A program made the position numbers and the translations under genes. Below the pieces are notes generated by a model that saw only the letters and a program-made list of their open reading frames with translations, did not search any database and was not told where the DNA came from. A stretch of 64,000 bases of DNA from Blasia pusilla. Taxonomy: Eukaryota; Marchantiophyta; Marchantiopsida; Blasiales. The stretch is from the NCBI GenBank assembly GCA_050084515.1, contig CM114274.1, positions 10,478,001 to 10,542,000 on the forward strand. The letters are read 5' to 3'. Below are positions 46,877-56,470 of this stretch, piece by piece (positions within the stretch are counted from its first letter, which is position 1; each line of letters starts with the position of its first letter).

Positions 46877-47011
46877 CTATCCTTGGTGAGCAAGAACTTT
46901 GGGTCGTGGGATCAACCGGACGCTTGGGAAAACTCAAGGTAGCGGCTAGACTCAGACGCTCGAGGAGGGACGCAAGAAACGAGGAGGAGATCTGAGTGAG
47001 TTGGCTTGAAA

Positions 47012-50000
47012 ATGGCGATCGAGGGAGAACAACCCAAGAAGCGCCGAAACGAGCGACGTGAACCAAGAGAGGAACCAATGCCGGACCGTGAAGCTATGGA
47101 GGAGACGGAGACTCCCGAAGAGCTGAGCGCTAGTCGTGAGGACGTCCTAGAGGCGAATCCTTCCGCGGGGCCATCGGGCCCAAACTCAGGGGAACGGACC
47201 GAGTCGAGCCAAACATTGGACTTGTTAAAGCTGTTGGTGGAGCAGATGTCCCAGAAAAGCAAGCGGATTGCAGAGTTAGAGGCCACCCGAACTCCGAGTG
47301 CGGGCAAAAAGCTCTGAAAGACGAACCTGCTCACGCCATTCATTGGCATGGGGCGCTCGCAGAAAGTGAAGGATTTCCTTACGGAATCGAATCATTTCGA
47401 GGCGCAGAGGGCAGCGAAAGCAGACAAGGTGACGGTAGCCGTTACTTTCCTGAAGGATCATGCACTACAATGGTGGACAGCTCAACGAGAGGAATATCTG
47501 GGCATCGAGTCACCTCTGAGTTGGGATGAGTTCAAGGTGTTGATTGGGGATCGATTCACTCCGGAGTACCAAGGGTTGCGCGACACGGTGGAATGCGTGC
47601 GGATGCAGCAGAGTGGTTCCTTAAGCGCGTATGTGAGGGAGTTTAGTGCGAAACTGACTTCTATTCCAAAGATGGATGAGCACGCGAAGAAGGCTATCTT
47701 CATTAGTGGACTCAAGCCGAGCGCTGAAAAGGCCCTTTACGGAATGCCGACGTTGCCAGAGACCTGCGCGGATCTTCTGAAGCTAGCGGAGCAGATTGGG
47801 GACGATGAGGTCCAAACCCAAAAACCCTCCGAGCCAAAAGGTTTTTCAAAGAAGTCAAAAAATAAGGAGGCATTCAAAAGAGTCTGGATTGGGGGCCAGC
47901 ACGATCCAGGGGAGTCGTCTGCCCCGGCAGCAAAACGAGTGGAACTTCATGCAAAGCCAAAAGGAGGACAACACTCGAAGTCAGGGAACGGCAAGGTCGT
48001 ATGCTACAACTGTGGCAAACCGGGGCACCTGGCGAAAGTGTGTTCGAAACCGAAGGTTAGTAATGGGAGTATGATTGCATTTTCTGCTAAGCATCTGTTG
48101 GCAGGCGATCTCGAGACGTCCCTTCAGGTCACCAAGAGGACGCACAATTTGGTGTACCTAAGATCCAAGATTGCTGATCGCGAGGTGTTGTTGCTCGTGG
48201 ATATAGGTGCTTCGCACTCCTTCCTAAGCCCGAGAATCATGAAGGAACTGGGGATGTCTACCTCTAAGGCGGATGAGCCCATTCGAGTAGGATTTGCGGG
48301 AGGCAAGTCTCATCGGACTTCTGATTTGGTCTTGGGTTTGACAGTAGGATGCGGGGTATTCGAGTTGAAGGAGAATTTCACTGTGTGCGAAATGGATGGC
48401 ATTGACAGAGTCTTGGGGAATACATTCCTAGATGCATATGAAGTGGAGTTAAGACGTTGACCCTTGAGGTTGAGCGTCTTGCTAAAAGGCAAACGGTTAC
48501 AGGTGCGGTTGGTCCGTGAGATTCCGGCGAAAAAGGAGTTAGTGAACACGATTACAAGGAGGAGCATGACCGAGTCGGAGGATGGATTTCTCTGCTTGAT
48601 GAGACAAGTGGAGGAGGCTACAAGCAGTATACGCATAGATCAGGACACTACTTCAAGGGGAATCCCAGAACCAATCCAGGAAGTGGTCAAGGAGTTTGAC
48701 GATGTCTTGACAAATGAGCTTCCGACTGAATTGCCGCCACATAGAGCCGTTGATCATAAGATAGAGATCATACCCGGTTCCTAACCGCCTTCAAAAGCAC
48801 CATATAGGTTGAATCAGGAGGAACTTCTTGAGTTGAAAAAGCAGTTAAGTGAGCTCTTGGAAAAGGATTACATTAGGACTAGCAAGTCACCTTATGGAGC
48901 ACCTGTTCTTTTTCTAAAGAAGAAGGATGGAAAGATGAGGTTGTGTGTTGACTACCGTGCGCTGAATAAAGTGACGATTCGGACAATTATCCTCTTCCGA
49001 GGATAGATGATCTCTTCGATAGGCAGGCAGGCGCGAGATAATTTTGTAGGATCGACTTGAAGTCAGGATATTACCAGATTCGGATTGCCGAGGCAGATGT
49101 GGAGAAGACTGTGTGTAAGACAAGATACGGTTCCCTTGAGTTTGTAGTGATGCCTTTCGGTCTATGTAATGCGCCTCCAACGTTCACCACATTGATGAAC
49201 TCCATTTTTCACAAGGAAATGGATGAGTAGGTTATCATCTATATCGATGACATACTTATCTATTCGAAGTCACTAGAGGAGCACGTTCGACATGTGAGAG
49301 CGGTCTTGTCTAAGCTAAGGGAAAATCAGCTGTATGCGAATGTAGAGAAGAGCGAATTTGGTTTGAGCAAGATCAAATTCTTGGGTCATATGGTCAGTGC
49401 AGATGGCGTCAATCCAGACATGGAGAAGGTGAAAGCGATTGTCGAGTGGGAACCCCCATCCACTGTAAAGGGGATGAGGAGGTTCATAGGTGCGGTGCAG
49501 TTCTACCGTACTTATGTGGAAAACTTTTCAGGAATTGTGAGACCTCTCACGGATTGGACAGCAAAGTTTTCCAACATGACTTGGACCTAGGAAGTTAATG
49601 AGGCATTCAACCGAGTGAAGCAGATTCTATCGCAAGAACCAGTATTGAAGTTGCCGGAGTTTGACAAACCGTTCGATGTGCATACCGATGCTAGTGATTT
49701 CGCGGTTGCAGGAATGTTGGTGCAAGAAGGGAGACCGGTGGCATACGAGAGCAAGAAGCTTAGCAATACTGAAAGGAGATGGCCTACTCACGAGAAAGAG
49801 TTATTCGCGGTGGTACATTGCTTGAGGAAGTGGCGGCATTATCTAGGGCTCCACAGGACTCGAGTATTCACCGATAATATATCACTCAAGTATTTTGAGA
49901 CCCAGGATTGAGTGACACCGAAACAACTGCGATGGCATGATACCTTGGCGTTGATGGATGTTGAGTTGATTCACAAGCTAGGTAAAGATAATGTGATTCC

Positions 50001-51539
50001 AGATGCGTTGAGTCGCAAGGAGGAACACATGCCATCGACGACACATGTCTTGAGAGCAATGTTCCCTAAAGAGACAGACCTGGAAAGAAGGATTCGTGAG
50101 GGATATATGAAGGATGCTCACGCAAGGGAGTACCTGGGGAAGTTGAAGCAGGGTGAGAAGGTGGCCAACATAAGTTTGAGGCACGGTTTACTAAGGTTCA
50201 AACAGAGTAGGATCTATGTAGGGCAAGGCAGGATGCGAACCAAAGTGTTAGCGGAATGTCACGACGGACCCTTGGCAGGACATAAAGGAGAGAAATCTAC
50301 GCTAGTTGTTCTGTCAAAGCGTTCTTTTGGCCCAACATGAAAGAGGATGTTGCTCAATATGTGAAGACCTGTGTGACCTGCCAAGCGAATAGAGTCTCTT
50401 ATGATAAGAAACAGGGCTTGCTGCATCCCTTGCCGATCCCAGAAGGACCCTTGCAAAGTGTGAGTATGGATTTCATCACGAGTCTTCTGGAATCTGAGGG
50501 ATACAACGCTATACTTGTGATTGTTGATCGGTTTAGCAAGTTGGCAAGATTCGTGCCGACGGTGGATTTCGCAACGGCTTATACAACATCGCAATTTTTT
50601 CTCGATAGCTAGTGGCGTGCTCACGGTTTGCCGAGGAGCATTGTTTCAAATCGGGATCCGAAGTTTACAAATGCTTTTTGGAAGCACTTGTTCAGAAGGT
50701 TTAAGACCAAGCTGAGTTTCAGTACAGCTTTCCACCCACAGACGGATGGACAGACTGAAAAGGTGAACTCTATCGTGAATCAGTACTTAAGGAATTATGT
50801 CAATGTTGATCAACGAGATTGGGTCAAGTGGCTGAGCATGGCGGAGTACTGCTACAACTCGACCAAGCATTCTGCAACTCGAGAATCTCCGTTTCTCCTG
50901 GCAAATAGACGAGAGCCAGAAGGGCCTCTTGACCTAGCCCTTTCGAAGGATACTACATTGGCATGAACATGACAAGCGACGGTAGAAGGTTTGTTGGTAG
51001 AGATGCGAGAACGGGAAGAGCGAGCAAGGCGAAGTCTTGCAAAGGCTCAAATGAGGTACGTTAAGCATGCTAACAAGAGTCGGCGCCAAGTACGATTCCA
51101 AGTTGGAGAGCAAGTGTGGTTGAGTGTGAAGAACCTCACTCTTCCGAAAGAGTTGTCTACGAAGCTGTCTGCCAAGTATGTTGGACCATATGTGATTGTG
51201 GCAAACCCGTTTGAGGATGTGTATACGTTGAGGCTGCCGGACGAGTTCAAGATTCACCCGACCTTTCATGTGTCATTGTTGAAGAAATACCTTCAAGTTA
51301 ATGGAGGTTTCGAGCGGAGACAGGTGGTAAGACCGCACCCGATGATCATAAATGAAGAGCCGGAGTTTGAGATGGAGACCATCTTACGTTCGAGGCGTCG
51401 AGCCAACAAGTATGAATACTTGGTAAAATGGAAGGGCTACCATGTGAAGGAGGCGACTTGGATTGCGGAGGCAGATTTGGAACACGCGCAAGAGTTGTTG
51501 CGAGACTTCAACCGAACACAAGCGAAGCACATGCGTTAG
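47012..51539 (+). pseudogene. Chromovirus gag-pol polyprotein, inactivated
   Basis: Gag starts at ATG 47012; after a stop at 47318 it continues through ALQWWTAQREEYLG and FSAKLTSIPKMDEHAKKAIF to a CCHC knuckle CYNCGKPGHLAKVC (about 48002). Protease: VDIGASHSF near 48199, where the D-T-G active site reads D-I-G. Reverse transcriptase: [26 protein letters not shown] near 48890, then DLKSGYYQIRI and VIIYIDDILIYSK. RNase H: DVHTDASDFAVAGMLVQ near 49680. Integrase: HHCC zinc finger to CVTCQANRV, MDFITSL, then SNRDPKF near 50648, where the second catalytic D is N, and FHPQTDGQTEKVN. A chromodomain (EYLVKWKGYHVKEATWIAEA) ends at 51539. Stops lie near 47318, 48461, 48782, 49038, 49229, 49589, 49909, 50611 and 50965; frameshifts near 48985 and 50330. 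Many lesions fit C-to-T or G-to-A change. Confidence 0.93.
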
Positions 51540-52215
51540 TACGAGGAGAAGCTAGAGACATGACTTGTAACCAGTGGAATCTTGGGCCGAAGGCCGTTGT
51601 AACTAGAATATGCTAGTGTTGCAATAAAGGAGTGTATGGATTTGGAGATTCGATGCCAGAGTGATTGCAATTTTTATGTGGTAGTGCATGGCTATGAGTG
51701 GTTCATCATAGGCTTAGGATGTAAGTCAATAGGACAGACAAGGAGTATTTGAGGTGAGAGCTCCTATGTGGATAAGCACCTAGAACAAGACCTTGTGTTG
51801 GATTACACTCGGGCTCGCCCTAGCGTCGGCGGGGCAGATGATGTCTGTCTTGGGGCATGGGGTGATCTTACTTGTGGCTACATAAGTAAACTTAATGACG
51901 CGCCTAAGTCGAATACGAGAGCGACCCAAAAGTAGTACGATTTGTAGACGAGGTAAACAAGTGTGATGTTTACAAGAGTGAGCCAGAAGAGTCTAAGGTT
52001 GGACACTTAGTTAGCTTATTTGATAGGTTAGTTCTTTGGAACTTGTCCAGGCTTATCAAAGAGGAGAGGCTAATAATTCTAAGTGGGGCAAAGCGACAAC
52101 TATAGACTAAGAGGAATTGCGGGTTAGCCACCAAAACGCAATTTAATGTCAAGGGGTAGGTTGCCCAAGAGACTTGACATAACAAAGGTTTGCGTTGATG
52201 AGGGCATCAACCTCT
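51540..52215 (+). other. 3' untranslated internal region of the chromovirus
   Basis: Between the end of the chromodomain and the polypurine tract. There is no open frame of note. Confidence 0.6.
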
Positions 52216-52228
52216 AAAGAGGGGTGAG
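52216..52228 (+). other. Polypurine tract of the chromovirus
   Basis: AAAGAGGGGTGAG lies directly before the TGTCGCGACC start of the 3' LTR. It has one T in the run. Confidence 0.75.
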
Positions 52229-52854
52229 TGTCGCGACCCTCATGACCAAACGAGTGCCAAGGGGAACATCGGAACATTAGCGGGCTCACGCTAAGATGGT
52301 TTGCGCGTTGGAGTAGTCTCAAAGAGGAGACAAGAGACGAGACGCGAGCGAGGCATCGTGTTTCAGATGTTGTGGTCGCGACCGAGAAACCTGGACCAAA
52401 TGCGGAATGAGACTTGAAAGAAGTCGAGTCTAGGAAGTGGGTTGCCAAAGGAAGAATCCGGATTTGGAACGCCACTAGCGTTTGAGAGTTTCCGAATGTA
52501 TTTATGGCCATAACTTTTAGCGCCAAGATGCATTTGGATTAAATAAGGGTGCGTTAGAAAGTTTATGGAAAGCCGGTTCAAACGCACTAAAGATCTTTGC
52601 AAACACATAAGCAGTGGCTGAGAAACAACCCGGAAACGACTGTAAGTAAAGTCGGGTTGAGGGCCACAATGAAGGGCCCAATGAGAACCCCAGAAGTACT
52701 AGTAAGGGGGAAGGTCTTTGAGAGTGCTTGGAACCCGAACCCCACTTTAGGCGCCAAGGGGCGGCTCAAGGGCATGGAACGGGACACGAGTTTGGGGGTT
52801 GGGTTGGAAAACCTGCACCAAGTCTATTGAGGCGATTTTAGACATCCCTCTTGG
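52229..52854 (+). repeat. 3' LTR of the chromovirus, truncated after 626 bases
   Basis: It follows the 5' LTR closely from TGTCGCGACCCTCATGACCA to GACATCCCTCTTGG, with a small internal deletion near 52680 (the pyrimidine/oligo-G part is lost). The last ~380 bases of the LTR are missing, and the LINE relic begins at once. Confidence 0.88.
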
Positions 52855-54255
52855 TTTTTTGACACCTGTTGGAGGGCTTCGCATCTTGGGAGTCGCACTC
52901 GGGAGCCATGACTTTGTATCGAGTTTTGTGGCAGCGGCACTTACCAAGGATCTTCTCCACGTCGACGATCTCACAAGGATTGGTGACCCTCAAGAAGCTT
53001 ATGGAATCCTCTTGTCATATTTTGCTCGTAGACCTGGTTATCTGTGTAGCACCGTGTGAGCGTCTAGCCATATTTCTTCCTTGTATAGATCCTTTGATAG
53101 AAAGATCATGCATGCGTTTGAGGATCTTCTAGGACCCGGCTCATTAGAGTGCCCCACGGGGAAATTAGCTCGTAGACAAGCTTCTTGGCAGATTGCCTTT
53201 CGTGGAGTAGGTCTCATAGCGACTGAGTTAGTGGCGTCTTTAGCATTTTTTACAGTACGTTTCCCAGGTTGAGGATGGTCTTTTCCCAATTCAGTCTTCA
53301 CTCACAGCTTGTAGAGACTCCCTTCTTGTTGAGGCTAGAGCAGTTCTTCCCGCTTTCTCTTCCCTAGTTACCTCCGAACACTCTAGGCTCCAATCTTCTT
53401 TGATGGAATCCCACTTTGATGCATTGTTTAGAGCTACTATGTAGGACAGGAATATCCCCATGGAGGCTCGGGCCTGTATTCGCTCTTGCTCCGAAAAGGG
53501 GGCTCGCTCCCTCATCCCAGCTTTCCGCATCGCACCACTTACCTACACTACAACGATGCGGTTCCGACTGGACGTGCCCCAATAATCGTTGGTTGGTTCG
53601 ACACATTGCGAGTGTCGCCGGAGTCAGGATCCACTTGGTGTGCATTTGGCACAGTGTCCAGTTGGGGGTGAGAGGATAGCCACTCACGATGCAGTGCGGG
53701 ATATTATGTTCTCTATTGCTCGGGAGAGTGGATTCCATGTACAGAGAGAGAGGCACTACTCCATGTGAAATTCCCTTATCCGTGCTGATCTCTACATGAC
53801 GAGGGAGTCAGAGGTGGTGGTAGCGGATGTTGTAGTGACGAATCCTACGCGGGAGGCGGTGTGAGCCCAAGTGGTGTCACAAGGGAGATTTCTACAAGGA
53901 GCGGCGGCGGCGGCGGCGGCGGTCAAGAAAACCAACATTTATAGTCAACTTCATGATAGACATTGATTTATCCCCCTAGCCATTGAGATGTACGGGGCTA
54001 TGGGGGAGAGGTTTGACTCGTTTCTTACAGATTGCGCCCATCATCTCCAGTCGAGAAATGGGTTGTCCTTAGCCACAGGGATACTTTATTATAGGCAACG
54101 AGTCTCCATAGCTTTGCAGCGTGTCCAGGAAAATGGGCTTTTGCGGCGGGCTCACGCGGTTGGAGACGCCAATGCTAGAGGCCCACTTAGTAGTAGTCAT
54201 AGTTCTCTAGGTGTTACTGATATTGTCTCTGCTGTTGGTGATTTTGGTCGTTAGA
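52855..54255 (+). pseudogene. LINE (non-LTR retrotransposon) ORF2 C-terminal relic
   Basis: The first block, GGLRILGVALGSHDFVSSFV, then DPQEAYGILLSYFARRPGYL, SFDRKIMHAFEDLLG and ARRQASWQIAFRGVGL, matches the segment after the catalytic domain of LINE reverse transcriptases. Downstream come a C-H-C-type cluster (GVHLAQCPVGGERIATHDAV near 53640), VVVADVVVTNPTREAV, FIPLAIEMYGAMGERFD near 53970 and YYRQRVSIALQRVQENGLLRRA. The end is a stop at 54252. The catalytic YxDD part and the endonuclease are absent. There are stops near 53057, 53442, 53769, 53862 and 53966 and frame changes. A (GGC)n run near 53905 encodes a polyalanine stretch. From memory such proteins are common in green algae and non-seed plants. 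Confidence 0.75.
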
Positions 54256-55170
54256 GACCGGTTTTGGCTCCTTGAGGTGTTTTTTTGGCTCTCTATGCCC
54301 CCTTATTTGTATCTTGATGGGTTTTCCATCCTATTTTCTATATATATATATTTCATTTTGCTTAGGGAGGGGCAATTCAAGTAATGAACCTTTTTGAATT
54401 TTATTATTTAAACTACATTAGATGGGGTCAAACTATTCCAAAATAGGAAAATAGAAAATTTTCTCTTAGAATTTTCTCTCAGAAAATTATTTTATTAAAT
54501 ATTAATCATTTATTAAATATTAATCATTTATTTAATAGTAATAATTTATTTAATATTAATCATTTATTGAAAATTACTCTATTTTAAAATTTCAAATATA
54601 ATTTTTAAAAAATATCATCGACATGATTTTCTAAGATTTTAGAAAATAATTATTATATTTTAAATTTTAAATTAATGATGTGATTATTTTTAAATTAATC
54701 GTATTAATTTACATGTGATATTTTGGGAAAGAAAAATAAATCTGAATGGAAAAGGATTTATAAGCCATTCTATTAAAAATTGTGCTAGGCGAGAATGGCG
54801 CGGGCAATATACATTATTTTGAGAGAGTGCCTTTTTAATTTGCAAACATCTCATCTCTTTGTTTGAAAAATGGCAATTAGGAGCAAGAAAATGCAAGCAA
54901 CAATTAAAAAAAATTAAATTTATTTGTTACATCATTAATCTCTTCCCTTCAAAAATTCTAAACTAAAAAAGAATTCAAACATTTTTTTCCATTTGCACCT
55001 TACTAGCACAATATTTTATTTTATTACCTAGCACGTTGTCGTATGTATTTGCTGTTAGTTTTTATATTTCACGGTTAAGGTGGTGTTGAAAGCTGTACAG
55101 TCGGTTTCGAAATCATAGTCTTTATAATCCTTTCTTGCAACGGTTAGAGGGAATTCTCGTAGTAGTGGAT
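54256..55170. other. AT-rich stretch with TTTATTAAATATTAATCA repeats
   Basis: Very AT-rich. Around 54490-54570 the word TTTATTAAATATTAATCA and variants repeat four times. No gene, and no clear poly-A tail of the LINE. Confidence 0.5.
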
Positions 55171-55719
55171 TATGGGTTATCGACCTTACATCAATGATCG
55201 GAGAGATCCGCGGTTACGTGTTGTGCTGGCCGGCAGATTTTCCGATGTGATTTTGACGTTTCCGGCAGGGTTCCCGGCAGGGTTTAGGACGGTTCCGGTA
55301 GCTGGCCGGATTTCGGGGGGTTCGCCGGAATTTCATGGTTTACCGGCAGAAATGTACCGGATTCTGACGCCGGACGGGAGGGGCTGCCGGTTCTAAGCCG
55401 GAAAGAGGTTTCAGGTGGTCGGTTTTAGGCCACGTCATACTCCGGCAGCCGGAAAATTTTTGTAGCCTCTGATTGGCTAGTAGAAGGGATCGTTGGATGA
55501 TGTCGAGGAGGAGAGGCTACATCAGGACCGAGAGATTCAGGTTTTATCCCCCCCCCCCTCCGCCGTTTTAGGTCATCATCATGAGCCATCCGATCCCGAT
55601 CAGACGCTCAGAACGGAGGGTCGAGCCTCTTGGGGCCCGGCCGAGGGGGTGGAGACCCCACGCTGGCCCCTTCGAGCCCTCATTCTCGGATTTTCTTCCT
55701 GGCATTCTTCCTCAATTTT

Positions 55720-56390
55720 TCTCTCTTCCTCGCTCGCCGTTTGTCGCTCGCTCTCGGACTCGGAGACTCGGACGCTCGGGGCTTGCTGTGTGATTTCTCA
55801 ATTTTCTCTTCGCTCGCTCTCGAACTCGGAGACTCGGACGCTAGGGGCTGGCTGTCTGATTTCTCTTCCTCGCTCGCCGTTCGTCGCTCGCTCTCGGAGA
55901 CTCGGAGCTGGCGGCTGGCTGTCTGATTTCTCTTCCTTGCTCGCCGTTCGTCGCTCGCAGTCGGAGACTCGGTCGCTGGCTGTCCCCTGCTCTCTTGGAC
56001 ACTTCTGATTGAGATGAGAGTATTCTTATTACTTAAATCTGGAATGACTCGGGGCCCCCGCTGAACTTGTCGCCGATGTTTGCTGGACAACCTCATAGGA
56101 TGTTTTGTACAAGTTGTACACTTGGAAATTTCGGCCTAAAATTCGTCAATGTCGTTTCCTTCGTTACCTGTACCTTGCGACTGAAGTGAGCTCTCGGAGA
56201 CTCGGTCGCTGGCTGTCCCCTGATCTCTTGCTTGCTCGCTCGGACCCTGGTTGCTCTGACGTTGGGACTCTGGAGTCTCATAGCACTTGCTGTTTGATAG
56301 CTCTTGGAGTTCTCAATTTCTCTCTGACGTTGGGACTCTGAAGTCTTGTAGCACTTGCTGTTTGATAGCTCTTGGAATTCTCAGTTTCTC
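55720..56390. repeat. Short tandem repeats in the hAT leader
   Basis: CTCGCTCGCCGTTCGTCGCT / CTCGGAGACTCGG words recur about four times between 55728 and 55985. A 69-base segment (CTCTGACGTTGGGACTCT... to ...TTCTCAATTTCT) is duplicated at about 56254 and 56323. It is likely non-coding leader; the open frames here come from composition. Confidence 0.65.
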
Positions 56391-56470
56391 GCCGAGTGCC
56401 TGGGAATTTGGGATTCTAATTTTCTTGGAGACATTGGTCTACCTCGGATTCTGGGAGTATCAGATCAGGG

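Larger units (their letters stand above)
44849..52854 (+). mobile_element. Ty3/Gypsy chromovirus, nearly full length, 3' LTR truncated, 5' LTR split
   Basis: Order: 5' LTR (44849-45765 and 46774-46862), primer-binding site, gag-protease-RT-RNase H-integrase-chromodomain (47012-51539), polypurine tract (52216-52228) and a 3' LTR that stops at 52854. LTR ends are TGTCGCGACC...GGGGCGCGACA. Without the nested solo LTR the element would be about 7 kb plus the missing 3' end. The five bases before it are CTACT; the matching duplication cannot be checked because the right end is gone. Confidence 0.9.

Noticed and set aside
55493-56008. 171-codon frame upstream of the hAT transposase
   Set aside because: It encodes repeats of LAVRRSLSETR type from a tandem DNA repeat; it lies in the probable leader, not in frame with the transposase.
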